This document shows positions 16,271 to 24,222 of a stretch of DNA of 30,320 bases, one piece after another. Positions within the stretch are counted from its first letter, which is position 1. Each line of letters starts with the position of its first letter. The DNA is from CAZTYW01 sp964617695 (GTDB lineage Bacteria; Chloroflexota; Dehalococcoidia; UBA2247; RBG-13-53-26). The position numbers and the translations under genes are program-made. The notes under the pieces were generated by a model. It saw nothing but the letters and a program-made list of their open reading frames with translations. It was not told the DNA's origin and searched no databases. The stretch spans positions 1 through 30,320 of the forward strand of contig CAZTYW010000019.1 in NCBI GenBank assembly GCA_964617695.1, read 5' to 3'.

Positions 16271-16864
16271 GTGGCAGAGGAGTTTGTGGGTTACGAGAAC
16301 CTGATACGGTTCATTGAGGATAGGGCATTGCAGGACCTGGAAGGGGACATCGTTGAGGTCGGCGCCTACATGGGTGGTGGTACGGTGAAGCTGGCCGAGT
16401 TCGCAGAGAAGTACGGAAAGAAGGTCTACGCTATTGACACGTTTGATGCCACCCTTGACAAGACCGTTGGCAGGGGTGGTGTTACTGCCTCCGAGGTGTA
16501 CCAGGCGTACTTGTTGGGACGTCCCATGCTGGATGTCTATCGCCAGACAACCCGCGGTTTTGACAACATCGTCACCATCATGAGGGATTCCAGGGAGGTC
16601 AGATTTCCTGCGGACCAGAAATTCATTTTTGGATTTGTTGACGGTTGCCATCAGAAGTCATCCGTAGAAAGCGACTTCCGCATTATCTGGCCCCATCTCG
16701 TCCCCGGGGGTGTGTTGGGTTTCCACGACTACAAGTTCGACGACTGGCCGGAGGTGACCCAGGCTGTGGACGAATTGCTTGAAGAGTACAGGGACGAGAT
16801 CAGAGATACTTGCGAAATGGAGGCTGGTCACGGGGTCCTGTCAATCATGTTGACCAGGAAGTGA
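16271..16864 (+). CDS. TylF/MycF-like class I methyltransferase
   Basis: A 197-residue member of the TylF-like O-methyltransferase group. SAM motif I is DIVEVGAYMGGGTVKLAEF (26-44), with YAIDTFD after strand 2, and the metal/active-site block FVDGCHQKSSVESDF and GGVLGFHDYKFDDW (D124, H152, D153 as candidate metal ligands). Macrocin O-methyltransferases of this group methylate sugar hydroxyls, fitting a methylated glycan in this cluster. It starts at a GTG 10 nt after the alpha/alpha-barrel gene, and its last 24 nt overlap the end of the convergent gapped methyltransferase. Confidence 0.82.
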   Translation: MAEEFVGYENLIRFIEDRALQDLEGDIVEVGAYMGGGTVKLAEFAEKYGKKVYAIDTFDATLDKTVGRGGVTASEVYQAYLLGRPMLDVYRQTTRGFDNIVTIMRDSREVRFPADQKFIFGFVDGCHQKSSVESDFRIIWPHLVPGGVLGFHDYKFDDWPEVTQAVDELLEEYRDEIRDTCEMEAGHGVLSIMLTRK

Positions 16865-17493
16865 CTTCACCCTGTACTGTGCCGATGCGGACGTCTGCAG
16901 GGCGTCGCTCCTGGGGGTGCACTTGAATACCATGCAGTCGCTCAAAGAGGGCAGCCGGCGTGCCAGCTTGTCCAGTGCATTCAGGGTGCCCAGGGCAACA
17001 GGCCGAGGTAGCCTGGCGAGGATGAGTCCCCACCACGGGAAGGCGAAGAACAATGATATGCCGATACTGCGCTCGACCTTGAGATGGGGCTCGACTACCT
17101 GCCTGAGAAAAGCATAGTCGAACTTGTATGCGTGGTCGTGCGGCACCTGCCACACTTTCTTGTCGTTTGAGTCTTTCCTGTAAACAAGGTCTATNNNNNN
17201 NNNNNNNNNNNNNNNNNNNNNNNNNNNNNNNNNNNNNNNNNNNNNNNNNNNNNNNNNNNNNNNNNNNNNNNNNNNNNNNNNNNNNNNNNNNNNNCATCAA
17301 TGGCCCTGCCACAGCCGACGTCCAGGATCGTTTCCTCCTCCTTCGTCTCTACCTCCTCGACGGTGACCTCGTTCATTCGCCGAAAGAGGAATTCCAGGTC
17401 GGGGAACATTACCTGGGGCACTGCATGGTGGTCATCCCAGTCCAGGTCGAACTGGGTTTCGGTACCCTTGCTGTGCAAGTCCGTTGTCATCAT
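16841..17493 (-). CDS. Class I methyltransferase interrupted by an assembly gap
   Basis: Two fragments on either side of the N run belong together. The N-terminal part (17493 to 17295) starts MMTTDLHSKGTETQFDLDWDDHH and reaches SAM motif I ILDVGCGRAID (about 56-66). The C-terminal part (17194 to 16841) reads in one open frame from IDLVYRKDSNDKKVWQVPHDHAYKFDY to the stop and has the length and character of a methyltransferase C-terminus, including a hydrophobic FFAFPWWGLILARL stretch. The missing middle normally needs about 80-110 residues, so the real gap is probably larger than the 100 N shown. It is on the strand opposite to the other glycan genes, overlapping the TylF-like gene by 24 nt. 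Confidence 0.72.
17195..17294. other. Scaffold gap of 100 N
   Basis: Exactly 100 undetermined bases, a usual placeholder length for a gap of unknown size. Distances across it should not be trusted. Confidence 0.98.
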
Positions 17494-17607
17494 CCTGACA
17501 GTTGCCCCAAGACCGATGCACCTTCACCCGGTGATAAGGCTTTTTCCTCCTTATGGTTGTGAGGTTGTCCGCGGCTGAGGGCGAAGAGTGCGATGATGCG
17601 CCGTCCG

Positions 17608-18447
17608 TCAGGCTTTCTCATCGCATCTCGGGTAGGAACCAAAAACCTTGAGGATGGAGGTCTTGGCCTTCACCTTCTCCAACACCTCGCTGATAGACGA
17701 GTCCTGGCGATGTCCTTCCAGGTCGATCAGGAAGAAGTATCTTCCGAGGCTTTCTTTCGAGGGGCGTGACTCCACCTTTGCCAGGTTGATGTTGCGGTCG
17801 GCGAACTCCTTGAGCACCTCGTAAAGCAACCCCGGGCGGTCTTCGTCGAAGGAGAAGCACAGAGACGTCTTGTCACGACCGGTTGGGGGATGGTCGTTGG
17901 TGGCAAGCACGACGAAGCGGGTAACGTTCGGGGAACGGTCCTGGATGTTCTTGGCCAGAATCTCAGCGCCGTACAGTTCAGCCGCCCTCTGGGTGCCCAC
18001 GGCACCTGCGGTGGTGGGGGAGGACATCATCTGTTCTACGGCCGCTGTCGTGCTGAGCGCGGCCACCATCTCTGCCTGTGGAAAGCATCTCTCCAGGAAA
18101 CGGCGGCATTGGGACAGAGCTTGAGGGTGAGAGAAGATCGCCTTCACTTCAGGGGCCTGGGTACCCGGCTTGACCAGCAGGTGGTGCTCAATGGCCAGGG
18201 CCAGTTCCTGTCGAATGAGCAGCTTCGACTCGTGGATCAGCAAATCCAGCGTATCGGTCACAGATCCCTCGAGGCTGTTCTCGATAGCCACCACTCCTTC
18301 TTCAGCCAGATGGGTATCCACAGCGGCGGCCACAGCGGCGACATTGGAGAAGGGGAGGAGTTGGGCTTTGGAGTCATACTTTAAGGCGGCCTCCTCGGTG
18401 AACGTACCCGGTGGGCCCAGGTAAGCAATCTTCTTGGTCATCATCAA
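17608..18447 (-). CDS. pheA: Prephenate dehydratase
   Basis: Converts prephenate to phenylpyruvate in phenylalanine synthesis. The 279 residues give a catalytic domain with IAYLGPPGTFTEEAAL (7-22), VAIENSLEGSV (53-63) and the catalytic TRFVVL (176-181), followed by an ACT regulatory domain (about 195-270) with GLLYEVLKEF and the phenylalanine-binding ESRP (226-229). There is no chorismate mutase domain. Three ATG codons in a row overlap the stop of trkA in TGATG, so the start is one of these and translation is probably coupled. Its position at the end of a K+-regulator operon is not functionally obvious. Confidence 0.95.
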   Translation of the reverse strand: MMMTKKIAYLGPPGTFTEEAALKYDSKAQLLPFSNVAAVAAAVDTHLAEEGVVAIENSLEGSVTDTLDLLIHESKLLIRQELALAIEHHLLVKPGTQAPEVKAIFSHPQALSQCRRFLERCFPQAEMVAALSTTAAVEQMMSSPTTAGAVGTQRAAELYGAEILAKNIQDRSPNVTRFVVLATNDHPPTGRDKTSLCFSFDEDRPGLLYEVLKEFADRNINLAKVESRPSKESLGRYFFLIDLEGHRQDSSISEVLEKVKAKTSILKVFGSYPRCDEKA

Positions 18448-19103
18448 CTGCCAGAGAGTTCAGTGCGCAGGGCCTGCTCGGCGGCGGCTCTGGTGACGGC
18501 GATCACTCGATCCTCAGCCCCAATAGTCGTATCCTGGCTGGGTACTATGATCTCCTGGTCCCTGATCATCAATGTAAGTATGCTTCCTGGAGGCAAAGAG
18601 AGGTCCTTGATCCGCCGGCCCACGGCTGAAGAGGTGGATGGGATTTTCACTTCCACGACTTCGAGTTCACCCTGCTTGAGGTCAAGGAGGCGTACCAGCG
18701 GGTGCGTGGGCAACTCCTGACCGATATACTCGAGGATCAGGTTTGTGGCACTGACTGTGACGTCAATGCCCAGTTTCCTAAACACAGTCTCATTCTTCGG
18801 GTTGCTTATGCGGGCGATGATGCGGGGTACATTGAACATATGCTTGGCTACCTGGCACGATACCAGGTTGTCTTCGTCTTCATCAGTCACAGCAACGAAC
18901 AGGCCAGCCCTCTCGCTGCCCGCTTCCGCCAGGGTGGAGGCCTCGCAGCCGTCCCCCTGCATGCAGATACTGCCCAGCTCTTCTTCGATGCGCTCTACCT
19001 TGATGGGGTCCTTCTCAATGACCAGTACCTCGTGGCCTTCGCTGAGCAGGGCTTTTGAGAGGTAGTAGCCCACCCTTCCCCCACCGACGACGATAATGTA
19101 CAT
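18444..19103 (-). CDS. trkA: TrkA-type K+ uptake regulator with RCK-N and RCK-C domains
   Basis: A 219-residue cytosolic NAD(H)-binding gating protein for Trk/Ktr potassium channels. The Rossmann loop is VVGGGRVGYYLSKAL at the N-terminus, followed by VIEKDPIKVERI and GDGCEASTLAEAG; the TrkA-C domain occupies the last about 80 residues. The frame is open 120 nt further upstream, but that part overlaps the preceding gene and is not TrkA-like, so the ATG at 19103 is the start. It overlaps the previous gene's stop in TAATG. The channel subunit TrkH/KtrB is not in the window. Confidence 0.9.
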   Translation of the reverse strand: MYIIVVGGGRVGYYLSKALLSEGHEVLVIEKDPIKVERIEEELGSICMQGDGCEASTLAEAGSERAGLFVAVTDEDEDNLVSCQVAKHMFNVPRIIARISNPKNETVFRKLGIDVTVSATNLILEYIGQELPTHPLVRLLDLKQGELEVVEVKIPSTSSAVGRRIKDLSLPPGSILTLMIRDQEIIVPSQDTTIGAEDRVIAVTRAAAEQALRTELSGS

Positions 19104-19510
19104 TACTGGCCTTTCTCCACGAGTTTGTCCCTCAGCAGTTTTGCAAAGACTGTTGTGGGGCTGATGGTCTCCAGTCCGAGGGTGCGATAAAGCTCTTCCC
19201 GTAGCGGGTCGTAAATGCGACACATAACCCTTGGCACGTTGAAGATATGCTTGGCAATCTGGGCAGCCATCACGTTGCGGTTGTCTCCTTGAGTCACCGC
19301 CACGAAGGCCTCAGCTTCCTCTATTCCTGCTTTTCGAAGCGAATCCTCGTCGGTGCCGTCGCCCAGCAGTGCAGTACCTCTGAAGCTTGAGTGGAGCCTG
19401 CGGAAGCTACTGGAATCAACGTCCAGAATAGTGACCTGGTGGTCTTCCCTGTCGAGTAGAGCGGCAAGTTGAGCTCCCACCCTGCCACAGCCCATGACAA
19501 CGACTTTCAT
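19103..19510 (-). CDS. TrkA-N (RCK-N) single-domain protein
   Basis: A 135-residue protein holding only the Rossmann RCK-N domain: VVVMGCGRVGAQLAALLD (3-20), the acidic strand end ILDVD, and LLGDGTDEDSLRKAGIEEAEAFVAVT. The ligand-binding RCK-C domain is absent. It probably pairs with the full-length TrkA encoded next to it, as the two RCK halves of larger TrkA proteins do. It overlaps the upstream usp gene by 4 nt (ATGA) and the downstream trkA by 1 nt. Confidence 0.88.
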   Translation of the reverse strand: MKVVVMGCGRVGAQLAALLDREDHQVTILDVDSSSFRRLHSSFRGTALLGDGTDEDSLRKAGIEEAEAFVAVTQGDNRNVMAAQIAKHIFNVPRVMCRIYDPLREELYRTLGLETISPTTVFAKLLRDKLVEKGQ

Positions 19511-19947
19511 TGGTTCTGCTCTATGAGAATGGGTTGGCGCAGCAGTATCACCCGGCAGGGGGCGTTCTTCAGCACATAGGGGATAGTCTCACCCAGGTCG
19601 AATTGCCCGAAACGTTTCGGGTATGCTACGCCGATCAGAATGACGTCGGCGCTCTGTTCCATTGCCTCGTCAATTATCGCCGGACCGATTTCCCGGGTCT
19701 GGAGCAGGTCGGTCTCTATCTCGTAGTCCTGCTCGTCGGCAACCTTTTCAGCCCGACTCAGAATCTCTTCTGCCTTCTGGGTTTCCGGCTCAACCTCGGC
19801 ATCCAGGGGCAATGAGCGCTTCACCTGAATGACGTAGACGACGCAGACTTTGCCCTTGTTCTCCTTGGCCATCTTGCAGGCTAATGCTACTGCCTCTCTG
19901 TCAGCGTCATTGCCACTTACAGGCACCAGGATTCTGGAAAACTTCAT
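19507..19947 (-). CDS. Universal stress protein (UspA family)
   Basis: A 146-residue single-domain Usp. It opens FSRILVPVSGNDADREAVALACKMA and closes with YVLKNAPCRVILLRQP, the canonical first and last parts. The ATP-binding signature is altered: GVAYPKRFGQFDLGETIPYV lacks the usual G-x2-G-x9-G-S/T form, so ATP binding is uncertain. As first gene of the usp-trkA-trkA-pheA operon it may tune potassium uptake, a linkage also seen elsewhere, where Usp domains bind channel regulators. Confidence 0.87.
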   Translation of the reverse strand: MKFSRILVPVSGNDADREAVALACKMAKENKGKVCVVYVIQVKRSLPLDAEVEPETQKAEEILSRAEKVADEQDYEIETDLLQTREIGPAIIDEAMEQSADVILIGVAYPKRFGQFDLGETIPYVLKNAPCRVILLRQPILIEQNQ

Positions 19948-19997
19948 GGCTCTGTCTCTCGGGTGCCCCCTTCCCTAGCGTACAGATTGTCTCGTCT

Positions 19998-20025
19998 ATT
20001 ATATCAACAACATTTGGCGATGCAA
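19998..20025 (-). promoter_or_regulatory. Promoter of the usp-trkA-trkA-pheA operon
   Basis: Minus strand TTGCAT (20020-20025), a 16-nt spacer and a perfect TATAAT (19998-20003). The leader would be about 44 nt before the ATG at 19947. Confidence 0.65.
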
Positions 20026-20134
20026 CAGCAATTCGTCTGGCACGTCGCGGTCAAGACAAGAGTAGGGCGCAGTCCGGCAGCTATCGGCAAGGCCAAGGCC
20101 TGCCAACTAGTCTGGGGGTGTCGTGATGTGCCGG

Positions 20135-20164
20135 TTGTTACGCGATTGCTGTGTGGGTTATTAT
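20135..20164 (+). promoter_or_regulatory. Promoter of tRNA-Arg
   Basis: TTGTTA (20135-20140), an 18-nt spacer and TATTAT (20159-20164) place the start site about 2-3 nt before the mature tRNA 5' end. Confidence 0.5.
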
Positions 20165-20173
20165 TAGGGGTGT

Positions 20174-20246
20174 GCCCCTGTAGCTCAGTCGGATAGAGCA
20201 CCAGCCTCCGGAGCTGGGTGCGGGCGTTCGAGTCGCCCCGGGGGCG
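20174..20246 (+). tRNA. tRNA-Arg, anticodon CCG
   Basis: A full cloverleaf of 73 nt: acceptor GCCCCTG with CGGGGGC, D arm GCTC/GAGC, anticodon stem CCAGC/GCTGG with loop CTCCGGA (CCG at 20208-20210), 4-nt variable loop, and T arm GGGCG-TTCGAGT-CGCCC. The CCA end is not encoded. The stop codon of the convergent HoxU-like gene begins at the next base, 20247. Confidence 0.95.
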
Positions 20247-20978
20247 CTATTGTCTGCAGTTTGGGCACGTGTCGAAGAAGTCTCCGGGTAGGTTCAACTT
20301 CTCTCTGATGTAGTCGAGTTGCCTTTCCGGGGCAAAGTAGTTGCCGCAGACGTTGCACTTCTTCAGCTTGAAGCTCACTTTCCAGTTATGAATCGTTCTG
20401 GTATCACCTGCATCTTCCATCTTGATGCACTTCGTGGGGCAGACGTAGACGCAGGAGCCGCAGCCTATGCAGTCAGACGCCGTTTCCAGGAACGGTGCAG
20501 CCACCTCTCGGTTTACGCCGCGGTTGACCAGGCTGATGGCACTTGTGCCCACCACTTCCCGACAGGCTCGAACGCACAGGCCACACAGGATGCACTCGTC
20601 GTGCTCGAGATACTCTGGCCTGAATGAAGTCTTCTCCACGCCCATCTTCCTGGCAAGGTCTTCTATCACCTTTACGCCGGAGCATCTGGCCAGCAACAGC
20701 TCCATCAGCATCTTGCGGTTGGCCATGACTCTTTCAGTGGCGGTCTTCACCACCAGGCCGTTCTCGACGGGGTAGAGGCACGAAGTCACCAGTCTGGAGC
20801 GGCCGTTCCTGGTGATCTCCACCAGGCAGAGACGGCAGGCTCCGTAAGGTTCCAGACCCTCGTTGTAGCACAGAGCAGGTATGTCGATGCCGTTGTCCCT
20901 GGCTACCTCCAGTATGGTCTTGCCCTGTTCGGCTTGAATCTCTCGGTCGTCGATGGTCAGCTTGACCAGGTCGCTCAT
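20247..20978 (-). CDS. HoxU/NuoG-N-like iron-sulfur subunit of an NAD-linked oxidoreductase
   Basis: A 243-residue electron-transfer subunit. Plant-type [2Fe-2S] ligands are C37, C48, C51 and C67. Two [4Fe-4S] sites are C129/C132/C135/C139 and C170/C173/C176/C180. The histidine-ligated cluster motif (H-x3-C-x2-C-x5-C) usual for NuoG and HoxU at about residues 95-105 is missing, since the segment LLLARCSGVKVIEDL has no matching ligands. A C-terminal tail adds C208-x2-C211 and C238-x2-C241, a zinc-ribbon-like pair. It overlaps the NuoF-like gene by 4 nt, making it the third piece of a diaphorase module. It ends directly beside the tRNA-Arg 3' end. Confidence 0.86.
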   Translation of the reverse strand: MSDLVKLTIDDREIQAEQGKTILEVARDNGIDIPALCYNEGLEPYGACRLCLVEITRNGRSRLVTSCLYPVENGLVVKTATERVMANRKMLMELLLARCSGVKVIEDLARKMGVEKTSFRPEYLEHDECILCGLCVRACREVVGTSAISLVNRGVNREVAAPFLETASDCIGCGSCVYVCPTKCIKMEDAGDTRTIHNWKVSFKLKKCNVCGNYFAPERQLDYIREKLNLPGDFFDTCPNCRQ

Positions 20979-22855
20979 TTCACCCCTACAGCTTTCAGAT
21001 TACAGATGTCGTAGCAAGTGCCGCACTTGATGCACAGGTCCTGGTCCAATATGACCGGCTTCTTCTTGGCTACGAACGTTATGGCGCCGGTGGGGCATGG
21101 CTTGACGCACAGACCGCATCCGGGGCATTTCTCGTCGATGATGTAGTAGGTAATCAGTTCCTTGCAGACTCCTGCCGGACAGCGCTGCTCCCTGATGTGG
21201 GCTTCGTATTCGTCCGTGAAATAGCGAATCGTGGTCAGCACAGGGTTGGCCGCCGTGCCCCCGAGAGCGCACAGGGAGCTGTCTTTGAGGGTGGAGGACA
21301 ACCGCTCAAGCAGTTCAATGTCGCCCTCAGCGCCCTTTCCACTGGTGATATCGCTGAGTATCTGGTGCATCCGCTTCAGGCCTTCCCGGCAGGGAAGGCA
21401 CTTGCCACAGGACTCTTCCTGCAGGAAGCCGACGAAGTATTTGGCCAGGTCAACCATGCAGGCGGTCTCGTCCGTGACGATCATGCCGCCTGAGCCCATC
21501 ATGGAGCCGACGCGGGTCAGTTCATCGAAGTCCACCGGCAGGTCCAGCAGGCTCTCAGGAATGAAGCCTCCTGAGGGACCACCGGTCTGCACAGCCTTGA
21601 ATGCCCTGCCGTCTGTGGTGCCGCCGCCGATGTCGTAGACAATCTCCCGCAAGGTGGTGCCCATAGGGATCTCCACCAGCCCGGTGTTCTTCACGTTGCC
21701 CACCAGAGAGAATATCTTGGTGCCCTTGCTGCCGTCGGTGCCAATCTTGCTGTACCAGTCAGCGCCGTTGAGGAGTATCAGCGGGACGTTTGCCCACGTC
21801 TCCACGTTGTTCAGATTTGAGGGTTGGTCGTACAATCCCTTCTCCGAGGTGTGGGTGTACTTGGCCCGCGGCTCTCCTACTTTGCCCTCCAGCGACGCCA
21901 TCAAAGCCGTCGATTCTCCGCAGACAAAAGATCCGCCGCCCCTGCTGACTCTGACCTTGAAGTCGAAGCCGCTGCCCAGAATGTTTTCTCCCAGCAAGCC
22001 GTATTCCTCTGCCTGCTTGATGGCAGTGGTTACGTTGTCGACTGCCATCGGATACTCGTGCCGAACATATACGTACCCGGTGTGTGAACCGATGGCATAG
22101 GCGCCGATGATCATGCCTTCCAGGGCGCTGTGGGGGTTTCCTTCCATCAGGCTCCTGTCCATGTAAGCACCGGGGTCGCCTTCATCACAGTTGCAGATGA
22201 CGTATTTGGTATCGCCGCTGGCGTTTCGTGTGGACTCCCACTTGGCGCCGGTGGGGAACCCGCCGCCCCCTCGCCCCCGCAGCCCCGACTTCTTGATTTC
22301 GTCGATTATCTGCTGCGGGGACATCTCGAACAACGCCTTGACCAGCGCAGCATACCCGCCGATGGCCAGATAATCATCGATGGAGGTAGGGTCAATTCTA
22401 TTGTTATTCCCCAGAAGCAGTCGCCGCTGCTTCTTGTAGAAGGGCACCTCGTCTTCCTTTGTGAATTGTTCCCCCGTGTTGGGGTCTGCATACAGGAGCC
22501 GGTCAATGGTCTTTCCGTTCAGTACGGTCTCTGAGATTATCTCAGGGACATCGTCCACCTTGACTCGCTGGTAGAATATGCCCTGCGGGTAGATGGTGAG
22601 AAGGGAGCCTCTCTCGCAGAAACCGGGACATCCGGTGGCCCTGACGTCGACCTTGTCCTGAAGGCCGCGCTTCTCGACCTCGCTCCTGAAGGCGTCCACC
22701 AGGTCCAGGCAGCCGTAGGCAAGACATCCTGTGCCGGCACATATTGCTATCTGTGGCCTGTCACCGGGCCTGTTGTTGACTATGGTCCTTCTCAATTCAT
22801 CGAGGTCTTGGGCAGAATCCAGTCTGTTCATTTCATTCGCTGCTCGCCGCGTCAC
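20975..22855 (-). CDS. NuoF/HndC-like NADH-oxidising flavoprotein subunit
   Basis: A 626-residue subunit in the HydB/HndC layout. An N-terminal thioredoxin-like [2Fe-2S] domain (C39, C44, C76, C80) precedes the NuoF core with the FMN loop GLRGRGGGGFPTGAKWE (191-207), the NADH/FMN region CNCDEGDPGAY, and the N3 cluster SCGKCLPCREG. A C-terminal two-cluster ferredoxin domain (CPGCGLCVKPCP and CIKCGTCYDIC) is fused. It carries electrons between NAD(H) and ferredoxin or the 2-oxoacid enzyme encoded upstream. ATGA overlaps join it to both neighbours. This layout occurs in bifurcating hydrogenases and related NADH-linked enzymes, but no hydrogenase gene is present here. Confidence 0.92.
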   Translation of the reverse strand: MTRRAANEMNRLDSAQDLDELRRTIVNNRPGDRPQIAICAGTGCLAYGCLDLVDAFRSEVEKRGLQDKVDVRATGCPGFCERGSLLTIYPQGIFYQRVKVDDVPEIISETVLNGKTIDRLLYADPNTGEQFTKEDEVPFYKKQRRLLLGNNNRIDPTSIDDYLAIGGYAALVKALFEMSPQQIIDEIKKSGLRGRGGGGFPTGAKWESTRNASGDTKYVICNCDEGDPGAYMDRSLMEGNPHSALEGMIIGAYAIGSHTGYVYVRHEYPMAVDNVTTAIKQAEEYGLLGENILGSGFDFKVRVSRGGGSFVCGESTALMASLEGKVGEPRAKYTHTSEKGLYDQPSNLNNVETWANVPLILLNGADWYSKIGTDGSKGTKIFSLVGNVKNTGLVEIPMGTTLREIVYDIGGGTTDGRAFKAVQTGGPSGGFIPESLLDLPVDFDELTRVGSMMGSGGMIVTDETACMVDLAKYFVGFLQEESCGKCLPCREGLKRMHQILSDITSGKGAEGDIELLERLSSTLKDSSLCALGGTAANPVLTTIRYFTDEYEAHIREQRCPAGVCKELITYYIIDEKCPGCGLCVKPCPTGAITFVAKKKPVILDQDLCIKCGTCYDICNLKAVGVK

Positions 22856-23301
22856 TCGTACTTCTCCAGCAGAGGGCTGACTTTGTGGCTCGACATTTGA
22901 CCGTGGTATTTGTCATCGATCAGCACCATCGGCCCCAGGGCGCAGCACCCGACGCAGTTTACTGTCTCAAGGGTGAATCCGAGGTCGTCCGTGGTGCCTC
23001 CGCGCTTGATTCCCAGGTCCAGCTCCATCTTCTCCACGACCCTGACCGCTCCCCTGACGTGGCAGGCTGTGCCCAGGCAGACCCTGATCAGATGACGCCC
23101 TCTGGGTGTGAGGCTGAAGGCTCTGAAAAAAGTGGCTACGCTGTACACCTGGCTCAACGGTATCTCCATCATCTGGCTTACCTGCTCCAGGGCCTCCTTT
23201 GGCAGGTAGCAGTACTCGGCCTGGACGTCCTGCAGTATTGACACCAGTTGTCCCCTGTCGCCGTCGTATCTGTCCACTATTGTTCGTACGTCTGTGGTCA
23301 C
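22852..23301 (-). CDS. nuoE: NuoE-like [2Fe-2S] subunit
   Basis: A 149-residue thioredoxin-fold [2Fe-2S] protein, with ligands C75 and C80 (CLGTAC), C116 and C120, in the normal NuoE spacing. The helical N-terminus QDVQAEYCYLPKEALEQVSQ and SVATFFRAF are typical. The start is a GTG at 23301, which directly follows the stop of porB. Its stop overlaps the NuoF-like start by 4 nt. It belongs to a three-subunit diaphorase module rather than a full complex I, because no membrane subunits occur here. Confidence 0.92.
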   Translation of the reverse strand: MTTDVRTIVDRYDGDRGQLVSILQDVQAEYCYLPKEALEQVSQMMEIPLSQVYSVATFFRAFSLTPRGRHLIRVCLGTACHVRGAVRVVEKMELDLGIKRGGTTDDLGFTLETVNCVGCCALGPMVLIDDKYHGQMSSHKVSPLLEKYE

Positions 23302-24222
23302 CTAGGCCTCCAGCTTCTTCTTAAGCAACTCGTATTGCCTGTCTACCCCCCGCTGTATGCGCTCCATCTCTTCCTCAGGCAGGTGGCGGAACCTTCCCTG
23401 GGCCGTGAGGTAGTCACGCACCGGTCGAAGCTGAGGGAAATCAAGGCTGAGCTTGTATTTGCCATCCTCCACCTCGTACAGCGGGAACACCCCGGTCTCG
23501 ACGGCAAGCCGCCCCAACCTGATGCTCAGATCGGTGGGGTAGCGCCAACCCGTAGGGCACGGGGACAGGACGTGGAGGTAGGCGGGGCCGGAAACCGCCA
23601 CCGCCTTGTTGACCTTGTCAATCAGGTCGAACGGATAGCTGGGACACGCAGTGGCCACATAGGGTATGTCGTGCGCAGCCGCGATGGCGGGCATGTTTTT
23701 CTTCCAGGTTGTCTGCCCGATGCTGAGCTTGCCGGCCGGAGAAGTAGTGGTGGAGGCGCCGAGGGGTGTGGCGCTGGAGCGCTGTATCCCCGTGTTCATA
23801 TATGCCTCGTTGTCGAAGCAAACGTACAGAAAATCGTGTCCACGTTCCCAGGCGCCTGACAGCGCCTGCAGCCCTATGTCGCTGGTGGCTCCATCCCCGC
23901 CCATAGCCACCACCTTGGGCATCTTGTCCATCTTGCCCTTCTTGGAGAGTATCGTCAGCGCGGCTTCGATGCCCGAGGCAACAGCGGCGGCATTCTCAAA
24001 CAGGGTGTGTATCCACGGGACCCGCCAGGAACTGGTCGGGTAAGGCGTGGAGATGACCTCCATGCAGCCGGTGGCGTTCGAGATTATGACGTTCCTGCCG
24101 AGCGCCTTGGTCACCAGCCTCACCGCCAGTGCTTCCCCGCACCCGATGCAGGCCCGGTGGCCGGGGGCGAAAAAGTCCCTCTGCGGCAAGAGTCGCGGAA
24201 CGTATATGGCAAAGCTTTCCAC
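23302..24222 (-). CDS. porB: 2-oxoacid:ferredoxin oxidoreductase beta subunit (PorB)
   Basis: A 306-residue TPP-binding subunit of pyruvate (or other 2-oxoacid) ferredoxin oxidoreductase. The cluster-binding start GHRACIGCGEAL has C25 and C28. The TPP/Mg motif is GGDGATSDIGLQAL, with FDNEAYMNTGIQRS following as in PorB. The C-terminal SPCPTGWRYP is typical of the pyruvate type. It directly follows porA with no gap. Pyruvate is the likeliest substrate given the PorB-like sequence and four-subunit layout, but a branched-chain 2-oxoacid enzyme remains possible. Confidence 0.92.
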   Translation of the reverse strand: MESFAIYVPRLLPQRDFFAPGHRACIGCGEALAVRLVTKALGRNVIISNATGCMEVISTPYPTSSWRVPWIHTLFENAAAVASGIEAALTILSKKGKMDKMPKVVAMGGDGATSDIGLQALSGAWERGHDFLYVCFDNEAYMNTGIQRSSATPLGASTTTSPAGKLSIGQTTWKKNMPAIAAAHDIPYVATACPSYPFDLIDKVNKAVAVSGPAYLHVLSPCPTGWRYPTDLSIRLGRLAVETGVFPLYEVEDGKYKLSLDFPQLRPVRDYLTAQGRFRHLPEEEMERIQRGVDRQYELLKKKLEA

